Positions 1-7,555 of a stretch of 23,842 nucleotides of DNA are shown one piece after another. The stretch covers positions 1-23,842 of IMG/VR virus record IMGVR_UViG_3300006922_000184; one strand, given 5' to 3'. Position 1 is the stretch's first letter. Each line of letters opens with the position of its first letter. The translations under genes and the position numbers were made by a program. The notes under the pieces were generated by a model. It saw only the letters and a list, made by a program, of their open reading frames with translations, had not been told where the DNA came from and searched no databases. The stretch comes from a virus.

Positions 1-368
1 CCAACGATGCGATACTCTATGCTCACATCAAGAGCATCTTCACTTTCTGAGAGAATCACATCCACTGATTCGACTGTCACACGAGGTTCCAGTCTCTCAA
101 TGGTATTTCTAATTTCGTCTTTCAGGTCTTCTGCTGAGAAAACGTCGAACGGTTCAAACAAAAGACCTGTAACGCGGGACCCAATCTCCATTTGAAAGGG
201 TCTCTCTCCAAATTGTGTCATGATAAGATTCCGAACTGACTGCTTAATAGCATTTTCATTCGTAACTGACCCAAAATCTTCCGTATTCGGATTCATATTG
301 AAGGATACAGAGAAATCTTTGTACCCTCGGGACAGGAATTGTTCAGATCGGAACCGATAACGTGCCAA
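1..368 (-). CDS. 25: Baseplate wedge protein gp25 (GPW/gp25 family), 3' end cut by window edge
   Basis: About 122 residues are visible; the stop lies beyond position 1. The product is the T4 gp25-like baseplate wedge subunit, which helps join the baseplate to the tail sheath. The translation carries the family signature: FNMNPNTEDFGSV, then NAIKQSVRNLI, then FGERPFQMEIGS and LLFEPFD, and near the edge IEYRIVG. T4 gp25 is about 132 aa, so little is missing. No ATG fits this frame. An in-frame TAA precedes, and the first plausible initiator is TTG at 368-366, giving MARYRFRSEQFLSRGYKDFS, which is a sensible N-terminus for cyanophage gp25. A perfect late-promoter octamer lies just upstream inside the previous gene. 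The family is certain from motifs; the TTG start is inferred. Confidence 0.93.
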   Translation of the reverse strand, partial: MARYRFRSEQFLSRGYKDFSVSFNMNPNTEDFGSVTNENAIKQSVRNLIMTQFGERPFQMEIGSRVTGLLFEPFDVFSAEDLKDEIRNTIERLEPRVTVESVDVILSESEDALDVSIEYRIV

Positions 369-382
369 TTTTCTGATTTATA

Positions 383-598
383 TCAGTGTTCTTGTTTATT
401 TATAGGTTCAACGGGAGGATTATATTTCAAAAACTCCCTAAATGTCATTTTCATCTCCCGTTCTGTCATTCCACAATGTTTGGCAGCGTGTGGAAGGTTC
501 ATTGTGGCACGATACAGTGCCACATTTGATTCCTTGACGAGTTCAGGAGTGGTGACTACCTTACCTTCCTTGACCTCTGTACCTCTTTTGCTTACCAT
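383..598 (-). CDS. Small cyanophage protein with HTH-like segment (71 aa)
   Basis: The chosen ATG at 598-596 gives MVSKRGTEVKEGKVVTTPEL and a charged 71-aa protein ending in INKQEH. The middle (PHAAKHCGMTEREMKMTFREF) resembles a helix-turn-helix: an alanine-rich helix, a CGM turn, then an amphipathic helix, as in small DNA-binding or transposase-like HTHs. From memory, similar small proteins lie beside gp25 in other cyanophages. The reading frame stays open further upstream, but that part overlaps a better-supported gene, so the internal ATG was taken. The first 38 nt overlap the 3' end of the 49-aa gene. Its last codons contain the late promoter of gp25. The function is unknown and DNA binding is only a suggestion. 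Confidence 0.7.
   Translation of the reverse strand: MVSKRGTEVKEGKVVTTPELVKESNVALYRATMNLPHAAKHCGMTEREMKMTFREFLKYNPPVEPINKQEH
397..404 (-). promoter_or_regulatory. T4-type late promoter (TATAAATA) for gp25
   Basis: The minus strand reads CTATAAATAAAC, a perfect match to the T4 late -10 octamer TATAAATA used by the gp55/gp33/gp45 system. It lies 28 nt upstream of the proposed TTG start of gp25, which leaves a short leader, and it is embedded in the last codons of the upstream small gene. This was the only perfect octamer I found in the window, and it lies in front of a virion gene. Confidence 0.75.
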
Positions 599-710
599 TT
601 CGTGATGTTGCGCTAAGTTTAGTGTTTTGTGATGCTCCCTGACGGGTTGTTTTAGGTTGTGATGGAATAAAGTTACCACCAGCAAGTCCTGTCGTTGATC
701 TCTTTGCCAT
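561..710 (-). CDS. Small basic protein (49 aa), unknown function
   Basis: The start is set by a good Shine-Dalgarno sequence (TAGGAG, 4 nt before ATG at 710-708). The product begins MAKRSTTGLAGGNFIPSQPK and ends KQKRYRGQGR. It is Gly/Ser/Thr/Gln-rich, strongly basic, without hydrophobic segments, and probably disordered in part. The N-terminal LAGGNFIPS and C-terminal YRGQGR segments look conserved in cyanophage small proteins encoded near gp25, by recollection only. It lies 18 nt after the PAAR gene and overlaps the next gene in another frame. A role in baseplate assembly is possible from position but not shown. Confidence 0.75.
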   Translation of the reverse strand: MAKRSTTGLAGGNFIPSQPKTTRQGASQNTKLSATSRNGKQKRYRGQGR

Positions 711-728
711 TATGCTCCTATGGGGACC

Positions 729-1271
729 CTAAGATGATAGCACATTTGGTGATCCATACGCAACCACACTGTTACAGGGATATGACCACCCCATCCAACC
801 AGGTGTTCCAACGCCAAGTGGATCCAAAACACGAGCAACTGGTAGTTTTGCAGAAAATACAGTCAGTGTTGATGTGAAAGCGAATCGAACATGACCAATT
901 CCAGCGTTATCTTCGATCGTTAAGAGTGAACATGGGATAGGAGTAGGTACAGGACACAATCCTTTGGCACATGGACACATGTAAATGATGATATTTGTGC
1001 AAGTTGAGATGTGTGGTGTGAATACATCACCAAAAGTCATGCAAGGAAGACCGTTGATGAGCACAGTTGCCTTGATAGCACTCAGTGGATTGATTGGAAT
1101 TAGAGGAGTAGGGGGCCACCAACATGTCCATTCCTTAATAACGATACTGTAAGGGATTGGAGGGGTGCCACAGGGTTGCACAGAGTGGACTGTGGGCGGT
1201 ATACAGATACCATGTCCTGAGTCAGGTAACCCTGTGATAGGTGCAACTGGTAGTAATAGTCCGAATGCCAT
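729..1271 (-). CDS. PAAR-repeat baseplate spike-tip protein (180 aa)
   Basis: A PAAR-type protein is expected to cap the baseplate central spike (the T4 gp5.4 role) and sharpen the puncturing tip. Two PAAR-like units are visible: VLINGLPCMTFGD (about residues 70-82) and FSAKLPVARVLDPLG (about 139-153). The C-terminal YGSPNVLSS is the usual GSPNV ending of the fold. It is rich in Pro, Cys and His (H20, H29, C34, H87, C91, C99, C101, C106, C114, H127), which suits the bound metal of PAAR tips, though the exact ligands cannot be assigned. The length is greater than a single ~95-aa PAAR domain, in keeping with extended phage versions. It follows the 1477-aa virion-like gene after 2 nt and precedes the gp25 group, as expected for a baseplate cluster. 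Confidence 0.75.
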   Translation of the reverse strand: MAFGLLLPVAPITGLPDSGHGICIPPTVHSVQPCGTPPIPYSIVIKEWTCWWPPTPLIPINPLSAIKATVLINGLPCMTFGDVFTPHISTCTNIIIYMCPCAKGLCPVPTPIPCSLLTIEDNAGIGHVRFAFTSTLTVFSAKLPVARVLDPLGVGTPGWMGWSYPCNSVVAYGSPNVLSS

Positions 1272-1273
1272 GA

Positions 1274-4200
1274 TTAACCGTTAAATAAATTGTCTGTGTC
1301 CGTAGAGAAATCTGATATCCTTGTATTTAAGTCATCCTCAAAACTGTAATCCTCATCAATGAAGTCCTTGTAAGTATCATCTTCAAATTCAACATCCCTC
1401 AAAGAACTATATTTCTTTTTAAGTAACTCTTTATCAGCAGGATCATGAGATGATGTATGTATCTTCCTGAGTGGTGCTGGTGGATTTGGTTGCACAACTT
1501 CATTCCTTTCATTAAAGACACCACCTCCACATTCATCGAAGAATGGATTACCCATATTTCTAGCAGTTTGACCAAACGTGATAGTTGATCCTGCACTCCA
1601 ATTCTTAATAGTCATAGTACCAGAGAATGGTCCTAGTATCATACCAAGTTGATTCATTTGATATGGGTCAATAGAGATTGATAAGTCATTCACATATTCT
1701 AGTGCAAACTCATTTGCTGCTGGTGTGTTAGCATTGCCACTACCATATAGAAGGAGATACAAGTAGAAGACAGAGTATAGACATGTGACACCAGCACCGA
1801 ATCCTTGATAGACACCTACTGACCCATCACCTCTCTGTTCCCAGAAAGTTTGACCAGGTGTTTTTCCTTGTGTTTGATTATTACCTGTTCCCTGAGGCCA
1901 ATAGGAACCATAGACATCTAAGACACCATTAGGGTTTCCATTGCCGCTAGAACGCCTTACATAGGTGTCCCAGCACTCTTCTGCTGGCATACCATTTTGC
2001 AGTCGTTTGATGGATGCTGTGTAGTACACATTACTATTGTTAGTTTGACCAGCAGCAGCAAGAACCTGAGATGTACTTGTAGATGTCGATCCATCTTCAT
2101 TTGTTGTAGTAGTGGTTACAGTGTTGAATCTATCAGGAGTAGTATATGTTAATGATCGAGTTCGATATGATTCGATGTTCTCTCCTAACCATACAGATAA
2201 CTGTGTTAGTTCTGAGTAGTCCGCATGTTGCCAGTCATACGTATTCTCATCCAAACCAATAGGAACAAATACCACATCATTACCACCAGAAGGATCCCAG
2301 TAGCATCTACCTTCAACGGAACCAGTAATACCAGATCCTGCACCAACCATCGACCCAGTGATGTTACGAGTACACTTCCAGCAATTCTTATTATCTACTC
2401 CACCACTAGTTACAGGACGTGGTTTAGTAACTGCTGGTTGATCAAGTTTATGCATCCATGCCATGAAGTTCTCACCATCAGGTCCAATGGTTTTACCACG
2501 AGTAGAAAGAGTTACTTTGAAAGCACCATTGTCACCCTTGGATGCACAATACTTATAAACAATGAAACCAAATGCTTTACCAGTTTCCTCATCAAGATAT
2601 GGGCAAGGTAGATCCTTGAACCTAGTTACATTGTAGAACTTAGGTTGTGGAATAACAATACACTCCTGACCATTGTTCCATCCATAGAAGTCACTGAGTT
2701 TATCCATCTCACCATCTGCTGCCTTCGCTGCCATCGTTGCATCAGAGTAAGTAGTCTGATACATCTGAGCAAATGCTGTACTGTTCTTAATCAGAAACTC
2801 AAAGTCACCTTCATTAGGTATTGCAGCAGTTGCTAACCTAGGCACAGTGATCTTAACGCACTCCTTAGGAATGCCTTGACATAATGCAGTTTTCTCTGTT
2901 TCATCAACCTCACCAATTTTAATATAACCAGTTGGGTACGTAGCATTGAAACCATTCATCATGGTCTGCATACTCTTCAACGTACCATCATCCAAGACAC
3001 CAAGTTGACTAGTATTCAAGTCACTCTTTTCTGCAACTGCTTCTTTCAGTGATTTGGATTTTATGTCACTCGAACGGAATCGACCAGTCTTAGGATCGAT
3101 ATCTGAGTTTCTTATAGTCTCCGCTCTCTTCTCAGGTGCGACAGTTTCCCTGAATGCTTTCTGCCCCTTCTTGGTATTGGGACCTCGCATCTTATACTCT
3201 TCTTCCTCAACCTCTGCCACAAAGATTCTAGGAGGATTGTCTGGATCAGGATCATAACCTGCACCACGATCTAAAATCGTAATCTCTCGAATAGCACCAT
3301 TAGCATCAAGTCTACTAATTTCAATCTTAGCAGGTTTCATCCTCCGACGCCTACGATCCTCACTACTAGTTGTCTTTAACTTCTTATCACGAATTGATAC
3401 TGCTTTGAGAACGGTTTGTTTCTCATCCTCATCCATACCCTCAATCTTCACATCGGAGTTAGATGAATAGGGATAATCATTCTCCCTCTTCTGCATTCTC
3501 TTATCACTGTCACGATTGATACCGTTGACAGTCTTCTTACTGATGCGTTTTAGATTATAATCATAGTCTTCACCATCATAGTTCTCGATATGATCTTCTG
3601 GGATTCTAAATTTAGTATTTTCAAACTTAAATTGTTGTGTGACTTCCCTAGTTAAGTCCATCGCACCATACTCATTCAAGATCAAAGGATCCTGAATTAC
3701 GACCGATGGATTCTTATATCCAAACCCTGCATTTTCAATAATAATAGATGAGATGCGCCCGTCCTTACTCACCTTTGCAGATAATTCTGCTTGATCTAAG
3801 GTCTTACTATGGATCAGTGCATCGCGGTCAATTTCTACTTTGTAGTAACTTAGTTTCTTGGGGAACTCATACACACCAAAGAATGCTGCACGATCACCAA
3901 CACCATATCCAGCAATCACTTCGATGTTAGCAGGGTCTCTACCATTGGGTGTAAAGATCTGTCCCTCAGTAAATACATCGCCATCACCAATCAACTCCAT
4001 ATAACCACAACGGAGTTTGTTACCAAAGTAAGCGTGTTCACCAATCTCCCATCCATTGATAGTATCGCCTTCTGCAAATCTATCAACACCACCATCAACG
4101 TATCTAAACAAGAGTGTATGACTTTCAGTATCACACACCTTGAAACATTCATTCATACCATGATGCTGGAAGTCTGTAAGAGACAACGAGGTATTAGTAG

Positions 4201-5707
4201 TTCTCCATGAGTCAGGACGAATCTCATAGAAGTGTGAATGATACTCTTTGGTAACTAATGCTTCATCACATACACACCTATCATCTGCTGGTGTGGAGTT
4301 TGCACTGCCTGGTACATTTTTGTTAGGACATTGGTTACGATCACTAATACTATACTGAACAGAGAAGATCGGTCCATTCCATGGATACGTTGTGTTGTAC
4401 ACATAGTAGAAGAACTGCGAATCAAATGCTGCATGGAATTCAAGATACTTGGGCACTGCCGCTTTGACCGCACCATTCTTACCATACACCCATTCAAAGT
4501 ATGCGTCACGATTATCAATCGGACAAATTTGTGGATCACCCCATCCCACAGCAGGATGCCTATTTGTAGAATATGCTCCGCTAAGACGATTACTTCTGAA
4601 ATAATTATAATTAAAGATGCCACCACCATTGGCAACCATCTGACCATCTTGATCATATTGTCTTAGATATCCTGCATCAGCATCAAACTGATACTCATAA
4701 TTCTCATGAGTGTAGATAGCAGGACTACCACCAATACTAGGATGACCACCTAGATCAGGTCCTTCCCATTCATACCAACCTGCACGAGTTGCATAGTCCA
4801 CAGGTGTGCTATAACCAATCGGACCAATCAATCCTACATCTGCATATACCTTACGATTACCTGTTGTAGTATCCTTCGCGAAACACCACCCTACAATACC
4901 AACATAACTATATTCCTCATCACGAGGTTCCTTACAATTAGGTACGCCACTCACGCGCTCTAAGTTTACTTCCCCTGGTACATTTACAGTATAGAAATGA
5001 TCCTTCTCTGATGTACTACTAGATTTGTAATATTCATATAACGGTACAGGTGTCTCACCAGTATCTGCATATATCTGAGCATCTGCCTGAGTGTTATACA
5101 CATACCCTAAGACTTCAATATAAACATAACCACCACCAGGTCCACCACCCGCTCCTGCTGTGTATGTACTATTGTTTGCTACTAACTGTGTATCATTCTT
5201 ACTATTCTCATACCAGATATGTACTGCCTTAGTCTTACCTGGTTTCCCTGCTCTTGATAAAAAGAATACAGGCTCACCATTACGGGGTTCGCGGTTATAT
5301 GCACGAGCAACCTTACCACCACCCTCACCTTGTCCTACCTGCTCACCAGTGAAGTCCGTAGGCCAACGCAATGCTCCCCTTGGTGTATACTTATGATCAT
5401 CATTACCACCACTACGATACCAACGATATACAGGTTGACGATTAAAGTCACACTCCTCTAATGGTGTACCTGCTGCACCAAAACATTGCTCATCATTATC
5501 ACCAATATAATAGACCCGATCATTACCAAATACGGTAGTGCCAGGTCCATCATCATTAAATGTAATACGATACCCTGTACCAGGACCAGAGTGATTTGCA
5601 TGTGATTCATAATTACCACTTGCAGGTCTTTCCCATTCCTTTTGATATACACCGCCCTCATCAATGTTGGGAAAGGATCTAGCAGTCTCCTGGATAAAAA
5701 TGGACAT
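1274..5707 (-). CDS. Very large putative virion structural protein (1477 aa) with DUF5648-like repeats
   Basis: This is the largest gene in the window, between a coiled-coil gene and the PAAR gene, so a baseplate or tail structural role is likely. Residues about 92-108 (PVYRWYR...DDHKYT) and 222-240 (PLYEYYK...KDHFYT) look like two copies of the DUF5648 motif, each followed by a GYVY/GWCF-type strand. That fold is common in secreted and cell-surface proteins. In the middle, GRISSIIIENAGFGY and GAIREITILDRGAGY are beta repeats of a kind seen in phage fibre proteins, bracketing a highly charged, Arg/Lys/Asp-rich linker. The C-terminus is acidic. It starts at ATG 5707-5705 and overlaps the previous stop by 1 nt (TAATG). 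No enzymatic motif was recognised. It is unusually long for a cyanophage baseplate protein. Confidence 0.8.
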   Translation of the reverse strand: MSIFIQETARSFPNIDEGGVYQKEWERPASGNYESHANHSGPGTGYRITFNDDGPGTTVFGNDRVYYIGDNDEQCFGAAGTPLEECDFNRQPVYRWYRSGGNDDHKYTPRGALRWPTDFTGEQVGQGEGGGKVARAYNREPRNGEPVFFLSRAGKPGKTKAVHIWYENSKNDTQLVANNSTYTAGAGGGPGGGYVYIEVLGYVYNTQADAQIYADTGETPVPLYEYYKSSSTSEKDHFYTVNVPGEVNLERVSGVPNCKEPRDEEYSYVGIVGWCFAKDTTTGNRKVYADVGLIGPIGYSTPVDYATRAGWYEWEGPDLGGHPSIGGSPAIYTHENYEYQFDADAGYLRQYDQDGQMVANGGGIFNYNYFRSNRLSGAYSTNRHPAVGWGDPQICPIDNRDAYFEWVYGKNGAVKAAVPKYLEFHAAFDSQFFYYVYNTTYPWNGPIFSVQYSISDRNQCPNKNVPGSANSTPADDRCVCDEALVTKEYHSHFYEIRPDSWRTTNTSLSLTDFQHHGMNECFKVCDTESHTLLFRYVDGGVDRFAEGDTINGWEIGEHAYFGNKLRCGYMELIGDGDVFTEGQIFTPNGRDPANIEVIAGYGVGDRAAFFGVYEFPKKLSYYKVEIDRDALIHSKTLDQAELSAKVSKDGRISSIIIENAGFGYKNPSVVIQDPLILNEYGAMDLTREVTQQFKFENTKFRIPEDHIENYDGEDYDYNLKRISKKTVNGINRDSDKRMQKRENDYPYSSNSDVKIEGMDEDEKQTVLKAVSIRDKKLKTTSSEDRRRRRMKPAKIEISRLDANGAIREITILDRGAGYDPDPDNPPRIFVAEVEEEEYKMRGPNTKKGQKAFRETVAPEKRAETIRNSDIDPKTGRFRSSDIKSKSLKEAVAEKSDLNTSQLGVLDDGTLKSMQTMMNGFNATYPTGYIKIGEVDETEKTALCQGIPKECVKITVPRLATAAIPNEGDFEFLIKNSTAFAQMYQTTYSDATMAAKAADGEMDKLSDFYGWNNGQECIVIPQPKFYNVTRFKDLPCPYLDEETGKAFGFIVYKYCASKGDNGAFKVTLSTRGKTIGPDGENFMAWMHKLDQPAVTKPRPVTSGGVDNKNCWKCTRNITGSMVGAGSGITGSVEGRCYWDPSGGNDVVFVPIGLDENTYDWQHADYSELTQLSVWLGENIESYRTRSLTYTTPDRFNTVTTTTTNEDGSTSTSTSQVLAAAGQTNNSNVYYTASIKRLQNGMPAEECWDTYVRRSSGNGNPNGVLDVYGSYWPQGTGNNQTQGKTPGQTFWEQRGDGSVGVYQGFGAGVTCLYSVFYLYLLLYGSGNANTPAANEFALEYVNDLSISIDPYQMNQLGMILGPFSGTMTIKNWSAGSTITFGQTARNMGNPFFDECGGGVFNERNEVVQPNPPAPLRKIHTSSHDPADKELLKKKYSSLRDVEFEDDTYKDFIDEDYSFEDDLNTRISDFSTDTDNLFNG

Positions 5708-5958
5708 TAGGGTTCAATGACTTTGATTCTGTCTTCCAACATATTTAGGCGTACATATAGATCATCAAAGATCTCTTTCATATTCAAGTAATCCGCATAC
5801 CCTTCGGGTTTATACTTCATCATATCAGCACCAGGTGTTGGCATATGTCCTAATGCCGTTTCCACATTATTTAAACGAGCACTTAGATTTTCCATACCTT
5901 TCGCGATCATCTCCATATGCTCGCGGTATACATCTAGAAACTCTTGTTGATCTTCCAT
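5707..5958 (-). CDS. Small coiled-coil protein (83 aa)
   Basis: The product is an acidic, Met-rich helical protein. The N-terminal segment (FLDVYREHMEMIAKGMENL, then ARLNNVETAL) and the C-terminal LYVRLNMLEDRIKVIEP carry heptad-like leucine and methionine spacing, separated by a Pro/Gly linker (HMPTPGADMM). It overlaps the large structural gene by one base (TAATG), implying translational coupling. It could be a trimerising accessory or chaperone of the large virion protein, by position only. I recognise no family. Confidence 0.75.
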   Translation of the reverse strand: MEDQQEFLDVYREHMEMIAKGMENLSARLNNVETALGHMPTPGADMMKYKPEGYADYLNMKEIFDDLYVRLNMLEDRIKVIEP

Positions 5959-5964
5959 AATAAC

Positions 5965-6135
5965 TTAGGTTTGCTCTTCGGATTTTTTTAAAATAATAGT
6001 ACCATCAATATCCTCACTCCACTCCACCATCATCCCAGGATACCACCCCAAATCCTCCATTACCTCCTCTGGAAACGTAATGAAACAATCGTCATTCTCA
6101 TCTACCTCCACAGGCACTACAAATCGTTTACTCAT
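5965..6135 (-). CDS. AbrB/SpoVT-like (swapped-hairpin) small protein (56 aa)
   Basis: This short gene begins MSKRFVVPVEVDENDDCF with a strong Shine-Dalgarno AAGGAG about 8 nt upstream. The central pattern (ITFPEEVMEDLGWYPGMMVEW, ending GTIILKK) matches the AbrB/MazE swapped-hairpin domain: beta strand, P-E-E helix, L-G-W-x-x-G-M turn, strand with W, and a final strand. That domain binds DNA in AbrB regulators and MazE antitoxins, and small stand-alone copies occur in cyanophages. No toxin partner is evident. The ATG overlaps the stop of the NlpC/P60 gene (ATGA), so the two are translationally coupled. The domain call is good; the target is unknown. Confidence 0.8.
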   Translation of the reverse strand: MSKRFVVPVEVDENDDCFITFPEEVMEDLGWYPGMMVEWSEDIDGTIILKKSEEQT

Positions 6136-6692
6136 AAGACTTCTCCTTTTGTTTTTATATAGGGTTTCAGTAATTTGCGATCCTTCAACCTCAACACTAC
6201 CTCTGTATTATCTGCCCAATACTGTAATGCTACTAAGTCTGCAATACGACTGGTCTCCCATGCAGGGTGGTGTAACATGAATCCATCTCCGAGGTATATA
6301 CCACAGTGATTGCATGTTCTACCCTCCTTCCATGAATAACCCCCTTGTAGGCGATCGTAGAACAGTCTCATGATCATTACGTCCCCTACCTCTAAGTTAT
6401 CTAATGGTGTCTCATCATAGATGCCACCCTGATAGATTGTGTCGAACCCTCCTTGCCTCCTCTGCTCCTCTTCGATGTACTCTGATTTAAACAGATATTT
6501 TTTCTGTGATGGGTAATCATACAAATCCCTCCCATAATACGTTTTGTAAAAGTCTCGGACGATCTGGTAACAACCTCCCAGTCCTCTGTCCTTATGGGAC
6601 TCAGGCCAGGGGCGTCCTACCCATTCCTTCCAGTTCTCCGTAACCTCGTAGTTGTATGGTCTCCGAGTATCCTCAGTGATTCTTTCAGACAT
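6132..6692 (-). CDS. NlpC/P60-type cell-wall peptidase-like protein (186 aa)
   Basis: NlpC/P60 enzymes are papain-like cysteine peptidases that cut peptide cross-links of peptidoglycan; in phages they are often tail-associated. The nucleophile candidate is C41 in GLGGCYQIVRDFYKTYYG. The His motif is NHCGIYLGDGFMLHH (H129, H141/H142), with the typical HxGIYLGDG strand pair. The preceding EVGDVMIMRL matches the usual LxxGDxxxx strand. The usual Cys context (D-C-S-G) is altered here to G-G-C-Y. The gene leads the baseplate-type group and overlaps the AbrB-like gene by 4 nt. Activity on the host wall during injection or tail assembly is inferred. Confidence 0.8.
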   Translation of the reverse strand: MSERITEDTRRPYNYEVTENWKEWVGRPWPESHKDRGLGGCYQIVRDFYKTYYGRDLYDYPSQKKYLFKSEYIEEEQRRQGGFDTIYQGGIYDETPLDNLEVGDVMIMRLFYDRLQGGYSWKEGRTCNHCGIYLGDGFMLHHPAWETSRIADLVALQYWADNTEVVLRLKDRKLLKPYIKTKGEVL

Positions 6693-6909
6693 AGCATTAC
6701 ATAAGATAGTTGATCCCCTAGGGTCTCTGAATATACTGGGGAAATTTTTTCATATACAGGGGAAACATTCATTAACTTAATATATCGACCGCTCTGGGAT
6801 ACTGTTGTAGGTTAGAGAGAAGGTACTTATTAATATACCGCTACCGCGATATAACATAACGGGGCAACGGTTACTGTCATATAGGGGACAGGATTAACTG
6901 TCCCTCATG
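6693..6909. promoter_or_regulatory. Non-coding regulatory stretch with phased direct repeats and a hairpin
   Basis: No convincing gene lies here. The plus strand holds ATATACTGGGGAAA at 6731-6744 and ATATACAGGGGAAA at 6752-6765, a 14-bp direct repeat with one mismatch and a 21-bp period (two helical turns), as expected of an operator or activator site. A looser relative (CATATAGGGGACA) is at 6879-6891. A perfect 7-bp stem, GGGACAG/CTGTCCC, spans 6885-6904. The region precedes the NlpC/P60 gene and probably holds its promoter. No textbook -35/-10 pair is clear. Confidence 0.45.
6885..6904. terminator. Hairpin after the 61-aa gene, terminator-like without U-tract
   Basis: GGGACAG (6885-6891) pairs perfectly with CTGTCCC (6898-6904) around a 6-nt loop. 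It begins 6 nt after the stop of the minus-strand 61-aa gene. There is no T run after the stem on either strand, so intrinsic termination would be weak; it could instead be a protein-binding inverted repeat or a 3'-end stabiliser. Confidence 0.35.
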
Positions 6910-7095
6910 TTAACAAACTACATCATAACATAGTCCTTCAAGTATTAGATAGTCACACCACTGTGTATACTGGGAGAGTTGTTCATATAGTCCAGTATCT
7001 ATCAAGAACTGTGCTAACTCTATCTGTTCATCAGGGGGGAGGGATCCAGTATCATATAGATCCATCAGTGTTTCATACTTAATGGGGAGATTCAT
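6910..7095 (-). CDS. Small acidic protein (61 aa), cyanophage hypothetical
   Basis: It begins MNLPIKYETLMDLYDTGSLP, followed by DEQIELAQFLIDTGL. The L-x-D-x-x-x-T-G...DE..EL.Q.LIDTGL pattern resembles a small family of T4-like phage proteins that I recall only as hypothetical. It is probably all-helical. Its ATG overlaps the stop of the upstream 55-aa gene by 4 nt (ATGA). It is the last gene of a four-gene run of very small overlapping genes. The function is unknown. Confidence 0.75.
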   Translation of the reverse strand: MNLPIKYETLMDLYDTGSLPPDEQIELAQFLIDTGLYEQLSQYTQWCDYLILEGLCYDVVC

Positions 7096-7259
7096 TTTGT
7101 AGAATAGAAGAGAGAGTCTGCTAGTGCTTGTTGATAATCAGTGAATGGACCATACTTAGGACAACCATCGTAATCGTAGCGCCAAAAGTGTTTCCTATGC
7201 TTCTCCCAGATCTTTACACTTACTGGGGGTTTCGTATCTAACTGGATAGATTTAGACAT
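7092..7259 (-). CDS. Small aromatic-rich protein (55 aa), hypothetical
   Basis: The start ATG at 7259-7257 is chosen because GGAGG lies 5-9 nt upstream (ACGGAGGATTACT) and the product then begins MSKSIQLDTKPPVSVKIWEK. It continues HRKHFWRYDYDGCPKYGPF and is rich in Trp, Tyr, Lys and Asp. The segment YGPFTDYQQALADS looks like a small alpha/beta domain in which 'FxxYxxAL' begins a helix. Its start overlaps the preceding 43-aa gene by 8 nt and its stop overlaps the following gene by 4 nt. The function is unknown. Confidence 0.75.
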   Translation of the reverse strand: MSKSIQLDTKPPVSVKIWEKHRKHFWRYDYDGCPKYGPFTDYQQALADSLFYSTK

Positions 7260-7383
7260 AGTAATCCTCCGTTGATAGATCATCGAAAGACTCATCAAGT
7301 ACACACTCAAAGTCTAACATATCATCAGTAGTTTCATCATCTAGGATGTCATCGATCCAGTCTGATTGTAGAGTGTCATTCAT
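7252..7383 (-). CDS. Tiny acidic protein (43 aa), candidate gene
   Basis: A 43-codon frame begins MNDTLQSDWIDDILDDE and ends in STEDYYV; about one third of its residues are Asp or Glu. Its ATG sits in ATGAATGA with the stop of the upstream basic gene, and its own stop overlaps the following gene by 8 nt, which fits the tight spacing of neighbours. No good Shine-Dalgarno precedes it, so coupling to upstream translation would be needed. A tiny, strongly acidic phage protein could bind a host factor or mimic DNA, but nothing shows this. Being short, it may also be spurious. Confidence 0.5.
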   Translation of the reverse strand: MNDTLQSDWIDDILDDETTDDMLDFECVLDESFDDLSTEDYYV

Positions 7384-7555
7384 AATCGTGGGAGTCTAAT
7401 CGTTGTTGCTTTGATTGATGCTTACCTGTGGAAAACTCTGTGGAGTCAGTATCATTGTAGAGAGAGGGTTTCCCTGTGGAATACTGTCTCTTTTCTCGGA
7501 TAGACTTGGGGCGTCTGCTGTTATGCAGGTCGTTTCGTTTGTAAGTGCGTCCCAT
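7376..7555 (-). CDS. Small basic protein (59 aa), hypothetical
   Basis: It starts MGRTYKRNDLHNSRRPKSIR and is strongly basic and hydrophilic with a disordered-looking Ser/Thr/Gln-rich tail. It suits a nucleic-acid-binding or host-takeover peptide of the kind early T4-like phage regions encode. Two of the repeated TGTGGAA boxes fall inside it in the same reading frame, each coding for a Ser-Thr-Gly segment (YSTGK and FSTGK). The gene overlaps the next by 8 nt. It follows a 272-nt non-coding region that presumably holds its promoter. Confidence 0.65.
   Translation of the reverse strand: MGRTYKRNDLHNSRRPKSIREKRQYSTGKPSLYNDTDSTEFSTGKHQSKQQRLDSHDYE

Noticed and set aside
2225-2611. Plus-strand open frames inside the 1477-aa gene (also 4331-4666, 5160-5396)
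   Set aside because: They mirror the codons of a clearly coding minus-strand gene and show no domain or start signal.
5974-5990. T-rich run (plus strand GGATTTTTTT) as a terminator
   Set aside because: It encodes the Lys-Lys near the end of the AbrB-like protein and has no convincing stem beside it.
6783-6863. 26-codon minus-strand frame in the gap before NlpC/P60
   Set aside because: Short, without a ribosome-binding site, coupled junction or recognisable character; treated as chance.
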